A stretch of 54,988 bases of DNA from Actinomycetota bacterium (GTDB taxonomy: Bacteria > Actinomycetota > Actinomycetes > Nanopelagicales > Nanopelagicaceae): the NCBI GenBank assembly GCA_947371865.1, contig CANBRH010000004.1, positions 1-54,988 of the forward strand, read 5' to 3'. Under the pieces are notes generated by a model, which saw only the letters and a program-made list of their open reading frames with translations, was not told the origin of the DNA and did not search any database. How positions within the stretch are numbered: position 1 is the stretch's first letter; each line of letters opens with the position of its first letter. Positions 1 through 8,742 of the stretch are shown here, piece by piece. Made by a program: the position numbers and the translations under genes.

Positions 1-309
1 GTAATTGACGATCATTCCCGCGAACATAGTTCGGCCGAACGAGCGGCTATCGACGACCTCAATGACAAAATGGTGGCTTCGGGCTACCGGGTCTTCGCAG
101 GTGGACTCGAGCTGACTTCCAGTGCTCAAGTATTTGATTTTCGAGATGGTGCCGAATCTCAAAGCGCGGGCACCTTGTTTAGCGCCCAAGAGAATTACAG
201 TGGCTTATGGATTATCGACGTGCCAAGTATCGATGTGGCTCGAGAATTAGCCGTTGAAGCCTCAAAATGTTGCAACCGAAAAGTCGAACTCAGGCCTTTC
301 CGCGGGTAG
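1..309 (+). CDS. YCII-related domain protein (5'-truncated)
   Basis: The reading frame is open from the first base, so the gene begins upstream of the window. The visible 102 residues fit the YCII/DGPF family of small dimeric alpha-beta barrel proteins: an early helix with an acidic stretch, a Gly-Gly-Leu segment, then a strand with Trp-Ile-Ile-Asp and a helix followed by a closing Glu-Leu-Arg-Pro strand. Members often sit beside sigma factors or act as small enzymes, but the exact role here is unknown. An internal ATG at 70 is not a likely start because recognisable family sequence precedes it. Confidence 0.6.
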   Translation, partial: VIDDHSREHSSAERAAIDDLNDKMVASGYRVFAGGLELTSSAQVFDFRDGAESQSAGTLFSAQENYSGLWIIDVPSIDVARELAVEASKCCNRKVELRPFRG

Positions 310-389
310 TCAGGGCCACAGCGGTGCTGTTTCAAACACACCTGCTAGCACCCTTGAGTGGTTAATGTTCGAAGGGTGATGCTTAAGGC

Positions 390-1739
390 ATGAGCAAAGA
401 TACGAAAAACCCCTTGGCAAAAGGGCTTCAATTTATCTCCCGCCGATTTCTGGAATTGGTCTACTTGATCTCGAGCTTTCCGATCATTTTGACCCTATTC
501 GTTCTTGTCACTACAGCGTTGTCTACCAGTTTCATAATTCCATTTTCTATCCTCATTATTTTAGGGTTATTGGCTGCGATGGAAATTATGGCAACGTTCG
601 AGATAAGTCGATCTAATTGGTTGTTAAAGACCGATATTCAACGCTCTCAAAATGCCTGGTTCACCACCAAATTCTTTTCATGGGAAGGTGCAAAAGAGCG
701 CGCAATTTCCGGACGTAGCTGGTTGGCAATCGCCTACGTATTCTTGGCGTTCGGATTATCGATTCTGGGGTTTGTTGTGGCCGTCCTGGCCCTTAGCTCT
801 GTCTTCTGTCTCCTGGCCACTCTGGGTTTAATTGCTTTTCATCCATCAAGTGGCACTTTGAATATCCATCAAAGCGGGTTTAACGGAAATTTAGTGGCGA
901 ATTTGGATAGTAATCACCTGCAACTTCATTTCCTCGGTTTTGATATCCACGATGGGCCAATGAACGGCAACATCACGTGGACTTACACTTCTCCACTATT
1001 CACCTTCTTGTCGATCATCTTGATCATTGTTGCCGTTGCAATGGTTCCCCTTATCGCAAAATGGCAGCGCCAATTAGTCGTTCGTTTTCTGAGCGATCGT
1101 TCCTTCGCCGAGATTTACTACAAGTCCGATCGCAGGAGAAAGACAGCCGTCAGCGTGGGCGCTCAGGATCGCAGCCGAATTGAGAGAGATTTACATGATG
1201 GCGTGCAAGCTCGCCTAACAGTGTCCGGGATTGAAATTGATCGGGCTCGACAATTGGCCGAAGCGTCGGAGGATAAAGAATTATCTGATGCGCTGGACCG
1301 AGCCGCATCCGAAACTGCCCAGGCCATGCAGGAGATACGCAATTTGGTGAAAGGGCTGAGGCCGGCCTTACTGGAAAAAGCCGGCCTCGCCGCCGCCTTG
1401 AGTTCGCTGGGGTCCAAGCAAGCGTTTCGCGTGAATGTAGAAGCTGACATCCAACGCCTTCCGACCGAGATGGAATCGGCCCTCTATTTGATCTGCTCGG
1501 AAGCAATGACAAATGTGGGTCGCCATGCGAAGGCAAGTACGATGACAATTGTCATCAAACAAAAGGGCAAGTTGGTTACGCTCGATATCGAAGATAATGG
1601 CGAGGGCGGTGCAATGGAATCTGAAGGCAGCGGTCTGAAGAATATGAAAGACCGTGCCGATTCATTGGGTGGCGAGTTTATTCTCATTAGCCCGACTGGT
1701 GGTCCAACAAAGATCAAAGTAATAGTCCCGTGCGAATAG
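390..1739 (+). CDS. NarL-type sensor histidine kinase
   Basis: Membrane histidine kinase that should autophosphorylate and pass phosphate to the regulator encoded directly downstream. The N-terminal half holds hydrophobic segments at about residues 25-66, 110-150 and 203-225, resembling the actinobacterial 'putative sensor' domain. A HisKA_3 dimerisation helix follows, with the phospho-acceptor His269 in Arg-Asp-Leu-His-Asp-Gly. The C-terminal HATPase domain shows an N box (Ser-Glu-Ala-Met-Thr-Asn-Val), Asp-Asn-Gly-Glu-Gly and Gly-Ser-Gly-Leu-Lys-Asn-Met. The last 10 bp overlap the response regulator, so the two are translationally coupled. The signal sensed is not evident. Confidence 0.9.
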   Translation: MSKDTKNPLAKGLQFISRRFLELVYLISSFPIILTLFVLVTTALSTSFIIPFSILIILGLLAAMEIMATFEISRSNWLLKTDIQRSQNAWFTTKFFSWEGAKERAISGRSWLAIAYVFLAFGLSILGFVVAVLALSSVFCLLATLGLIAFHPSSGTLNIHQSGFNGNLVANLDSNHLQLHFLGFDIHDGPMNGNITWTYTSPLFTFLSIILIIVAVAMVPLIAKWQRQLVVRFLSDRSFAEIYYKSDRRRKTAVSVGAQDRSRIERDLHDGVQARLTVSGIEIDRARQLAEASEDKELSDALDRAASETAQAMQEIRNLVKGLRPALLEKAGLAAALSSLGSKQAFRVNVEADIQRLPTEMESALYLICSEAMTNVGRHAKASTMTIVIKQKGKLVTLDIEDNGEGGAMESEGSGLKNMKDRADSLGGEFILISPTGGPTKIKVIVPCE

Positions 1740-2377
1740 CCATTGCGGAAGATGTTGCCTTGCTGCGAGAGGGCATCGTCAGGTTGCTCAAAGAGCAGGG
1801 CCACGAAGTTGTTGCTGAAATTGGAGATGCGCGAGAGATTCTGAAGGCGGCCAAGGAATATCACCCGGATGTGATGATTATTGATATCCGAATGCCGCCG
1901 ACAAATACTGATGATGGCTTGAGGGCTGCGATTGAAGTTCGAAACAAAGTCACTCCGAAAATTCCGGTCCTCATTTTGTCACAATATATCGAGACCTTCT
2001 ATGCATCTCTTTTGCTGGATGATGATGAAGCGGGTGTTGGTTATCTTCTCAAGGATCGAGTTACCGATATCAAAGGGTTCATGGCATCACTCGATGAGGT
2101 TGCACGAGGGGGAACAGTTCTAGATGCTGAAGTTGTTCAATCCCTACTTCATGATTCGAAAGACGTATCACTGCAATCTCTGACTGCGCGCGAGCGAGAG
2201 ATTCTGGCTTTGATGGCCCAGGGAAAATCCAATTTTGGAATCGCTTCTACAATATTTATTACCGAAGGCTCGGTGGAAAAGCATATTTCCAGCATTATGA
2301 GCAAATTGGGACTTGTGAATGAGGAAACCAGTCACCGCAGAGTGCTGGCTGCAATCAAATATCTAAATCAGTCATAG
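1730..2377 (+). CDS. NarL/FixJ-type response regulator
   Basis: Response regulator partner of the preceding kinase. Receiver domain at residues 1-120 with the acidic pair Glu7-Asp8, phospho-acceptor Asp52 in Ile-Asp-Ile-Arg-Met-Pro, and Lys in Leu-Leu-Lys-Asp-Arg. A LuxR-type helix-turn-helix covers about residues 148-212 (starting Leu-Thr-Ala-Arg-Glu-Arg-Glu-Ile). It starts at a GTG inside the kinase gene (10-bp overlap). All phosphorylation residues are intact, unlike the two LuxR-type proteins at 24.4-26 kb. Target genes are not evident. Confidence 0.92.
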   Translation: MRIAIAEDVALLREGIVRLLKEQGHEVVAEIGDAREILKAAKEYHPDVMIIDIRMPPTNTDDGLRAAIEVRNKVTPKIPVLILSQYIETFYASLLLDDDEAGVGYLLKDRVTDIKGFMASLDEVARGGTVLDAEVVQSLLHDSKDVSLQSLTAREREILALMAQGKSNFGIASTIFITEGSVEKHISSIMSKLGLVNEETSHRRVLAAIKYLNQS

Positions 2378-2438
2378 AGAAGAGTGCGCAGGGGGCAGCG
2401 ACCTTGCCAAGAAGGCGCTGAGGTCATAGCGTCAAAAA

Positions 2439-4019
2439 ATGAGACATTTTGATGCCATCGTTCTTGGGGCTGGTTCTGCAGGCGAATTGATTGCTTCAAA
2501 TCTGGCCAAGGCTGGTAGGTCGGTCGCGATGATCGAAAAGCTGCGCGTAGGTGGCGAATGCGCTTATGTCTCTTGTATGCCTAGCAAATCTATGCTTCGA
2601 AGTACCCAAGTCCGAAACCTCACAAAGAAGATAGTGGAACTCGGGGGATCAAAGAATCCGATTCTTTTAAGTGATGAGGAAGGAGCGTTCGCTTGGGCAG
2701 CATCTCGCCGAGATCAAATCGTAGAAAACCGTGATGATGCTTCGGCGACCGCCTCTGCAATTAAGGCAGGTGTCGAACTGATCCGTGGAACTGGTCGGTT
2801 TGAAGGTCCGGATCAACTTAGGGTCAATGAAGAGAATCTAAGTTGGACTGACTTAATTCTGGCTACAGGGTCAACTTCTACAATTCCAAAAATCGAAGGC
2901 TTGGACGAAATCGATTTCTGGACAAGTGATCAAGCGCTCTCTGCAAATACGCGTCCCAAGTCAGTTCTGATTGTGGGCGGTGGTCCCGTAGGTTGCGAAT
3001 TGGCGCAAATTTTCGCCCGCTTCGGCGCCGAGACCACCATTGTCCAATTCACTGAACAGTTAGTTGAACATGAGCATCCTGAAATTGCAAAGCGATTGGC
3101 TCAAAATTTGGTGGCCGATGGCGTCAAAATCTCATTCGATACCAGTGTCACTAAAGTCGAGATGTCAGTAAATAAGACAGTGATTGCCCATCTTTCCAAT
3201 GGTTCGGTGATCACGGTCGAGCGATTAATCATTGCGTCAGGACGTCACCCAAACATTTCAGAGCTCAACTTAAATCTCCTCGGGATAGAGGTGAACGACA
3301 AGGGTGCAATTCAAGTGGACGGACACTGCCGAGTGCTCGGATATGAACATATCTGGGCGGCCGGAGATGTCACAGGGATTGCACCTTTCACCCACACGGC
3401 AAATTATCAAGGGCGCATTGTTTCGGCCAACGTGCTTGGGGGAGACGAAGTCGCCAATTATTCGGCTGTCCCAAGAGCCATTTATACGGACCCACCTGTT
3501 GCCAGTGTCGGCGAAATGAAAGCGGCGCGAAGCGCAGACGATTTCATTCACGCACAGATTGAACTTTCAGAAGTATCAAGAAATAAGACGGATGGAGAGG
3601 CAGGCGGTTTGCTCATCCTTAGCGCTGACCCGTCTCGAGGTGTACTAACCGGCGCGACGGCAATCGGTCCGCATGCAGATGAATGGCTGGTTGAAGCCAC
3701 CTTGGCCATAAGGGCAGAAGTCCCCCTTGCCACCCTCTGCGATGTTGTTCACGGATTTCCAACTTTTAGTGAAGCGTACGAAGTACCGATGCGAGAACTG
3801 CTGCATCTCTCATTACTTTCGCGAGAGAAGTTGGCTCAGCGATTGAAGCGAGCTGAAATCACGCAATGCGATCACGAGTTTGAATTAGACAAAGTGCTTG
3901 GTCAGGTTCGGTGCATCAAGTGCGGCGATCTGGACGACGAAATGCAACTACCTAATCTCGCGGTTGCAACCAAAGAAGCCAAAGATGATTTTTACAAAAC
4001 TCAGGCGAGTTTCGAATAA
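2439..4019 (+). CDS. FAD-dependent pyridine nucleotide-disulfide oxidoreductase with Cys-rich C-terminal tail
   Basis: Member of the lipoamide dehydrogenase / mercuric reductase / glutathione reductase family. The FAD fold starts with Gly-Ala-Gly-Ser-Ala-Gly; the redox disulfide is Cys41-Cys46 (spacing C-x4-C); the NAD(P) fold has Gly-Gly-Gly-Pro-Val-Gly. Near the C-terminus, where lipoamide dehydrogenase has His-Pro-Thr, this protein reads Phe-Pro-Thr, so classical lipoamide dehydrogenase activity is doubtful. A tail of about 60 residues follows the normal end of the family and carries Cys477-x-His479 and Cys492-x-x-Cys495, a possible zinc ribbon. No pyruvate dehydrogenase or mer gene is adjacent. 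Substrate unknown. Confidence 0.85.
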   Translation: MRHFDAIVLGAGSAGELIASNLAKAGRSVAMIEKLRVGGECAYVSCMPSKSMLRSTQVRNLTKKIVELGGSKNPILLSDEEGAFAWAASRRDQIVENRDDASATASAIKAGVELIRGTGRFEGPDQLRVNEENLSWTDLILATGSTSTIPKIEGLDEIDFWTSDQALSANTRPKSVLIVGGGPVGCELAQIFARFGAETTIVQFTEQLVEHEHPEIAKRLAQNLVADGVKISFDTSVTKVEMSVNKTVIAHLSNGSVITVERLIIASGRHPNISELNLNLLGIEVNDKGAIQVDGHCRVLGYEHIWAAGDVTGIAPFTHTANYQGRIVSANVLGGDEVANYSAVPRAIYTDPPVASVGEMKAARSADDFIHAQIELSEVSRNKTDGEAGGLLILSADPSRGVLTGATAIGPHADEWLVEATLAIRAEVPLATLCDVVHGFPTFSEAYEVPMRELLHLSLLSREKLAQRLKRAEITQCDHEFELDKVLGQVRCIKCGDLDDEMQLPNLAVATKEAKDDFYKTQASFE

Positions 4020-4448
4020 TCAATTAAAGAAGGCGATGATTGCGCCGGCGATCGTTAGATTGATGGCATCGTTGGCTGTCTCAATAATCCACACTTTGAA
4101 GTTCTCGCCCCCGAAGAGTCGGTGCGATAGAGAAGCAAAGGCGGCGAAGCCAACGCCCACAGCGAAGCCGACGCCAGCCCCATCAACGATTCCAAAATTG
4201 GGATGATTTATTTGGAGAGAATTGACGATGAGCCCCAAAGTGAGTGTTTGGATGAGAAGGGCAACAATGGTGCCACCAAAAAGAATGGCCGGTTTATTTT
4301 GATTTGAGTTCAATTGACCGGAAGCAATTCCTTTGGCCTTCATCCAGACTGGGTAGAAAGTCTTAGGGCCAAACCAGATGGCGCCGCTGATAAAAGAGAC
4401 CGCAAAGGCAACAAGGATGCCCACAAAGTTCAATCCTGAAAATGTCAT
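4020..4448 (-). CDS. DUF1761 family membrane protein
   Basis: Small integral membrane protein of about 142 residues with four hydrophobic segments. The N-terminal signature Ser-Gly-Ala-Ile-Trp-Phe-Gly-Pro followed by a Trp-Met-Lys motif fits DUF1761, a family of unknown function. I chose the ATG at 4448 over a TTG 30 bases upstream: neither has an SD, but the ATG is preceded at exactly six bases by TACCCT, a -10-like hexamer that fits leaderless expression. Its stop abuts the oxidoreductase stop; the two genes converge. Confidence 0.75.
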   Translation of the reverse strand: MTFSGLNFVGILVAFAVSFISGAIWFGPKTFYPVWMKAKGIASGQLNSNQNKPAILFGGTIVALLIQTLTLGLIVNSLQINHPNFGIVDGAGVGFAVGVGFAAFASLSHRLFGGENFKVWIIETANDAINLTIAGAIIAFFN

Positions 4449-4531
4449 TTCGAAAGGGTACACAGGCTCTTTTCGCAATGAAAGGATTTGGAGCGATATT
4501 TCACCAGCAAGAATCAGACAAATGGCTCTTT

Positions 4532-4822
4532 TTACTTCATTTCAAAGCGCAGAGCGCATTTCGCTTTATCCCCAAGTTCCAGCCCAATGTGGGACCGAAC
4601 CGCTTTCTTTACGGGGACTAGATAGATACCGTTTTTCGGGAAGAGCGAGGTGCTGAATTCGAATTCGCCAATATTTACCGAGACTGGAATAACACCCCAC
4701 CCGTAAGTAAGGCGAGGCGAGAGTTCCTTGATTTCTGCACTTAACTTTGGGGGAATTGGCAGATAATAAAATGGAGCCGGTCCGCGCCATTCGATGAGTT
4801 CGGCTGTGAACTTCATTTCCAT
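4532..4822 (-). CDS. DUF1905 domain protein
   Basis: A 96-residue soluble protein matching DUF1905: an N-terminal strand followed by Trp-Arg-Gly, the Tyr-Gly-Trp-Gly-Val-Ile-Pro-Val core, the Thr/Ser-Ser-Leu-Phe-Pro-Lys turn and a closing Val-Arg-x-x-x-Gly-Leu-Glu-Leu-Gly-Asp segment. These small beta-barrel proteins often occur alone or fused to YdeI/DUF1801-type domains; a YdeI-like and a DUF1801 gene lie a few kb away. Function unknown. Two ATG codons two residues apart are possible starts. It lies 17 bp downstream of the SRPBCC gene on the same strand and may be cotranscribed with it. Confidence 0.75.
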   Translation of the reverse strand: MEMKFTAELIEWRGPAPFYYLPIPPKLSAEIKELSPRLTYGWGVIPVSVNIGEFEFSTSLFPKNGIYLVPVKKAVRSHIGLELGDKAKCALRFEMK

Positions 4823-4839
4823 ACTATTAGGAATTCGGC

Positions 4840-5307
4840 TTAAGCCGAAAGGAAATTGCCAAGCGAATCAAAATAACTCTCCATTCCAGCCTGGGTTCGC
4901 TCCACCATGCCCTCAGGCATTTCACCAAATTGACTGTATTTCACCCAAGTCGAAGTTCCGCGTGGTTCGAAATCAACCGTTACTAAATGCGAAGGAGTAG
5001 TGAAATCCTTGGTGGCAAACTCTTCAGCAGATTGTGTGTAGTGCATCGTGTGCTCAAGAAGAGTGTGCTCTGAAATGTTTGTGTACTTGCCGAAAAAGTA
5101 AGCCACCATATTGAAAGCGGGAACGTCGACTGAGCAAGTCCAGAGTCCGCCGATCTGAAGTTCGGACGTTGTGGCACCAGGAAGCGACGAAAGATCCGTG
5201 GGGTGGTACCAAGATTCAAGTTTTGCCGCATCAGTCCAGGCACTCCACAGAGTGGCTACATCATGGGGATATTCGCGTTCGACCGAGTAGAGGAAAGCCT
5301 GTGTCAT
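4840..5307 (-). CDS. SRPBCC / AHSA1-like domain protein
   Basis: A 155-residue single-domain protein of the START/Bet v1-like superfamily, AHSA1 branch. It opens with the typical charged strand (Val-Glu-Arg-Glu-Tyr-Pro-His-Asp), then Leu-Trp-x-Ala-Trp-Thr-Asp and Leu-x-x-Trp-Tyr-x-Pro, and ends with the long C-terminal helix. The fold makes a hydrophobic cavity that binds small ligands; activity is unknown. No SD is present; TAAATT ends seven bases from the ATG in the sense direction (six-base spacer TCCGCC), which fits leaderless expression. Confidence 0.8.
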   Translation of the reverse strand: MTQAFLYSVEREYPHDVATLWSAWTDAAKLESWYHPTDLSSLPGATTSELQIGGLWTCSVDVPAFNMVAYFFGKYTNISEHTLLEHTMHYTQSAEEFATKDFTTPSHLVTVDFEPRGTSTWVKYSQFGEMPEGMVERTQAGMESYFDSLGNFLSA

Positions 5308-5362
5308 GGCGGAAATTTAAGCACATTTCACTAATTGTGGGCAGCGACTAGGGGAAACCTGA

Positions 5363-5878
5363 TTGAATGCAGGCATGATTTTGCGACCGCTTGAGATGCG
5401 AGATGAGGCAGAAGCACTAGCTGGCGATCGCGAACTTGCAATGGAAGATTGGGGCTATTTACTTAGTTACGAACCAGATATGTCTTGGAGTTCTTATCTA
5501 GAAATACTTGAAAAAGAACACCTTGGCCGCGATCTTCCCGAAGGTCGGGTTCCGGCTACGTTTTTGATTGCGGAGGCAGAAGGACATCTCATCGGCCGAG
5601 CTTCGATTCGGCACGAACTCAATGATTTTCTCTTCAATGTCGGCGGGCATATCGGATATGGAGTGCGTCCCGAATTTCGGCGCAAGGGTTATGCGACTGA
5701 GATCCTCCGTCAATCTTTGGAGTTCATATACAAAATTGGGGTAACAGAAGTACTTGTTACTTGTGATGATGACAACATCGGATCGGCAACGGTCATTGAA
5801 TCTCAAGGCGGAATACTTGAAAATCGTGTGGAATTTGAAGGGACGCTAAAACGTCGTTATTGGATCCACCAAAAGTAA
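5363..5878 (+). CDS. GNAT family N-acetyltransferase
   Basis: Acetyl-CoA-dependent acyltransferase of about 170 residues. It has the early Leu-Arg-Pro-Leu-Glu-Met strand, the acetyl-CoA pyrophosphate loop Arg-Pro-Glu-Phe-Arg-Arg-Lys-Gly-Tyr-Ala, and a late Asp-Asp-Asp-Asn-Ile-Gly-Ser segment typical of the RimJ/RimL-like branch. The TTG at 5363 has an AGGGG SD eight bases upstream; an ATG at 5375 is the alternative and would remove four residues. The substrate cannot be told from the sequence. Confidence 0.82.
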   Translation: MNAGMILRPLEMRDEAEALAGDRELAMEDWGYLLSYEPDMSWSSYLEILEKEHLGRDLPEGRVPATFLIAEAEGHLIGRASIRHELNDFLFNVGGHIGYGVRPEFRRKGYATEILRQSLEFIYKIGVTEVLVTCDDDNIGSATVIESQGGILENRVEFEGTLKRRYWIHQK

Positions 5879-5980
5879 TTGCCTAAGGGGTTAGCGTCTG
5901 AACTGGGCAAGCAAGGGTTTATTTAGCCCATTAGAATTGTCAGATAAATGACGGCATTTACTTTTGGAAGGTTCTGACTC

Positions 5981-8137
5981 ATGCAAGATTCTGCAAAGTG
6001 TCCGGTTGTACACGGATCAATGACCACAGTCGCCACGTCAAATATGGACTGGTGGCCCAACGCACTCAACCTCGACATTTTGCATCAACACGACACCAAG
6101 ACCAATCCACTTGGACCAGATTTTGATTACAACGAAGAGTTAAAGAAGTTGGATTTCGTCGGACTCAAAAAAGATCTCATTTCTTTGATGACTGATAGCC
6201 AATCTTGGTGGCCTGCCGATTGGGGCCACTACGGGGGATTGATGATCCGTATGTCCTGGCACTCCGCGGGTTCGTATCGCACTGCAGATGGTCGTGGCGG
6301 CGGCGGGACCGGAAACCAGCGTTTTGCACCATTGAACTCTTGGCCAGATAACGTCAACCTCGATAAAGCCCGTCGGTTGCTGTGGCCAATCAAGAAGAAG
6401 TACGGCAACAAAATTAGTTGGGCTGACCTCATTGTTTATGCAGGCACCATTGCGTACGAATCTATGGGATTGAAAACTTTTGGTTTTGGATTTGGGCGTG
6501 CAGATATTTGGGCGCCGGAGATCGATACTTATTGGGGCTCCGAGAAAGAATGGCTCGCACCCAGCGATTCCCGCTATGACGATGTTTCCGATCCAACCAC
6601 GATGGAAAATCCACTAGCCGCCGTTCAAATGGGCCTCATTTATGTAAACCCAGAAGGCGTCAATGGCGTATCTGATCCATTGAAGACAGCGCTACAAGTC
6701 CGTGAAACTTTCGCGCGTATGGCGATGAATGATGAAGAGACGGTTGCGTTAACTGCTGGCGGTCACACCGTTGGAAAGACTCACGGCAATGGCGATGCCA
6801 AACTTCTTGGACACGCGCCAGAAGGCGCCGATATTGCCGAGCAAGGACTTGGCTGGGTCAACCACGCGACGCGTGGAATCGGTCAAGACACAGTTTCGAG
6901 TGGCCTGGAAGGTGCTTGGACAACACACCCCACCAAATGGGACAACGGATATTTTGAAATGCTTTTGGGTCACGAGTGGGAATTAACGAAATCTCCAGCC
7001 GGTGCATCGCAGTGGCAACCAATCAATATTAAAGAAGAAGATAAGCCAGTTGACGTGGAAGATGCTTCAATTCGCCAGATGCCCATCATGACTGACGCCG
7101 ATATGGCCATGATCAAGGATCCGATCTATCGCGAAATTTCAGAGCGCTTCCGCAAAGATCCCGAATATTTCAGTGAAGTTTTCGCTCGCGCTTGGTTTAA
7201 ATTAACTCACCGCGACCTTGGTCCAAAAGTTCGATATGTCGGACCTGAAGTCCCATCCGAAGATCTAATTTGGCAAGATCCAATTCCTGCTGGTCGAACC
7301 GATTACAACATCGAAGATGTCAAAACGAAACTAATTAACGCTGGGCTTTCACTTTCCGACATGGTCTCCACCGCTTGGGATAGTGCGCGCACATTCCGAG
7401 CCTCAGACAAACGTGGTGGAGCAAATGGCGCTCGCATTCGCCTAGAGCCACAGCGCAGTTGGGTTGGCAATGAGCCAGAGCGCCTCAATCGGGTCTTGGC
7501 TGTTCTTGAACCAATCGCTACGGAAACTGGGGCCAGCGTTGCCGACCTCATTGTTCTGGCTGGAAATATTGGAATTGAACGAGCAGCCAAAGCTGCTGGC
7601 TTTGAAGTAAAAGTTCCTTTTACGGCCGGCCGAGGAGATGCCACAGCCGAAAGCACAGATGGAATTTCCTTCGCTCCGCTCGAGCCAGTTCATGATGCGT
7701 TTCGCAACTGGCTCAAAGAGGATTACGCCGTTTCTACAGAAGAGTTGATGCTGGATCGTGCTCAATTGATGGGCCTCACAGCGCCTGAAATGACAGTTCT
7801 GATGGGCGGCATGAAAGTACTAGGCACTAACTACGCCGGTTCCAAGACCGGTGTTTTCACCCAAAAAGTGGGCGTTCTTTCGACCGACTTCTTTACGACG
7901 TTGACGGATATGGATTACGTGTGGGAGCCAGCCGGTGAAAATCTCTATAACATCCGCAATCGAAATTCTGGGATCGTGGCCTACACGGCCACCCGAGTTG
8001 ATCTGGTTTTTGGATCCAACTCAATTTTGCGAGCCTATGCCGAGGTTTATGCTCAAGATGACAACAAAGAGAAGTTTGTGAAGGACTTTGTTGCCGCTTG
8101 GACGAAGGTCATGAACGCCGATCGATTTGACCTCTAG
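5981..8137 (+). CDS. katG: catalase-peroxidase KatG
   Basis: Bifunctional haem enzyme that removes hydrogen peroxide and also acts as a peroxidase. Its 718 residues form the usual two homologous halves, of which only the first binds haem. Distal residues Arg90, Trp93 and His94 lie in Arg-Met-Ser-Trp-His-Ser-Ala-Gly; the Met-Tyr-Trp crosslink residues are Trp93, Tyr221 and Met247; the proximal haem ligand is His262 in Gly-Gly-His-Thr-Val-Gly-Lys. The start has a good SD (GGAAGG eight bases upstream). No FurA or OxyR gene is adjacent, and I see no convincing operator in the 100-bp upstream gap. Confidence 0.97.
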   Translation: MQDSAKCPVVHGSMTTVATSNMDWWPNALNLDILHQHDTKTNPLGPDFDYNEELKKLDFVGLKKDLISLMTDSQSWWPADWGHYGGLMIRMSWHSAGSYRTADGRGGGGTGNQRFAPLNSWPDNVNLDKARRLLWPIKKKYGNKISWADLIVYAGTIAYESMGLKTFGFGFGRADIWAPEIDTYWGSEKEWLAPSDSRYDDVSDPTTMENPLAAVQMGLIYVNPEGVNGVSDPLKTALQVRETFARMAMNDEETVALTAGGHTVGKTHGNGDAKLLGHAPEGADIAEQGLGWVNHATRGIGQDTVSSGLEGAWTTHPTKWDNGYFEMLLGHEWELTKSPAGASQWQPINIKEEDKPVDVEDASIRQMPIMTDADMAMIKDPIYREISERFRKDPEYFSEVFARAWFKLTHRDLGPKVRYVGPEVPSEDLIWQDPIPAGRTDYNIEDVKTKLINAGLSLSDMVSTAWDSARTFRASDKRGGANGARIRLEPQRSWVGNEPERLNRVLAVLEPIATETGASVADLIVLAGNIGIERAAKAAGFEVKVPFTAGRGDATAESTDGISFAPLEPVHDAFRNWLKEDYAVSTEELMLDRAQLMGLTAPEMTVLMGGMKVLGTNYAGSKTGVFTQKVGVLSTDFFTTLTDMDYVWEPAGENLYNIRNRNSGIVAYTATRVDLVFGSNSILRAYAEVYAQDDNKEKFVKDFVAAWTKVMNADRFDL

Positions 8138-8154
8138 TAGGTAAGATTTTCGGT

Positions 8155-8733
8155 ATGAATAAGCGAGTCGACGTTTACATCAAGAATGAGACAAAGTGGC
8201 AAGCCGAGTTCAAGGTTTTGCGCGAACTGGCTTTGGCCACTGGTCTCAACGAAGATTTAAAGTGGGGTCAGCCTTGCTACACCCTCGACAATAAAAACGT
8301 CTTCTTAATCCATGGCTTTAAGGAATATTGTGCCGTTCTATTCATGAAAGGCGCACTTCTTAAAGATCCAAAAGGCATTCTCATTCAACAAACTGCAAAT
8401 GTTCAGGCCGGGCGTCAGATCCGATTGTCGAATCTGCAAGAGCTCACCAAAATGAAAGCGACAATAAAGGCCTATATGAAAGAGGCGGTCACCATCGAGG
8501 AACTTGGTCTGGAAGTTCCGATAAAGAAATCCGCTGAGTTTGAGGTCCCTAAAGAGATTTTGGCAAAACTGAAAAAGGTTCCTGGGTTACTTCCCGCTTT
8601 CAAGAAGTTAACACCGGGCCGTCAACGAGCATGGGTTCTCCACTTTTCCTCGGCCAAACAAGAGAAAACGCTAGATTCTCGAATTGAAAAAGCAACTTCA
8701 AGCATTCTGGCGGGCAAAGGTTTTAACGAATAA
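8155..8733 (+). CDS. YdeI-like protein (DUF1801 plus YdeI/OmdA tail)
   Basis: A 192-residue protein with an N-terminal DUF1801 (frataxin-like) domain, seen from Leu-Lys-Trp-Gly-Gln-Pro-Cys-Tyr and the following Phe-Leu-Ile-His-Gly-Phe-Lys strands, and a C-terminal helical YdeI/OmdA domain (Phe-Lys-Lys-Leu-Thr-Pro-Gly-Arg-Gln-Arg-Ala-Trp). This two-domain order is the standard YdeI arrangement. The family has been linked to protection against cationic peptides or bacteriocins, but biochemistry is poorly known. It lies 17 bp after katG, so cotranscription is possible; TAAGAT seven bases before the ATG could alternatively give its own leaderless transcript. Confidence 0.82.
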   Translation: MNKRVDVYIKNETKWQAEFKVLRELALATGLNEDLKWGQPCYTLDNKNVFLIHGFKEYCAVLFMKGALLKDPKGILIQQTANVQAGRQIRLSNLQELTKMKATIKAYMKEAVTIEELGLEVPIKKSAEFEVPKEILAKLKKVPGLLPAFKKLTPGRQRAWVLHFSSAKQEKTLDSRIEKATSSILAGKGFNE

Positions 8734-8742
8734 AAACCGGAA

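Noticed and set aside
1150..1548. A 132-residue minus-strand frame.
   Set aside because: Antisense to the conserved kinase core; Arg/Pro/Ser-rich, no recognisable domain.
5879..5980. A Fur- or OxyR-type operator before katG.
   Set aside because: AT-rich bases are present but no convincing dyad; a call would be guesswork.
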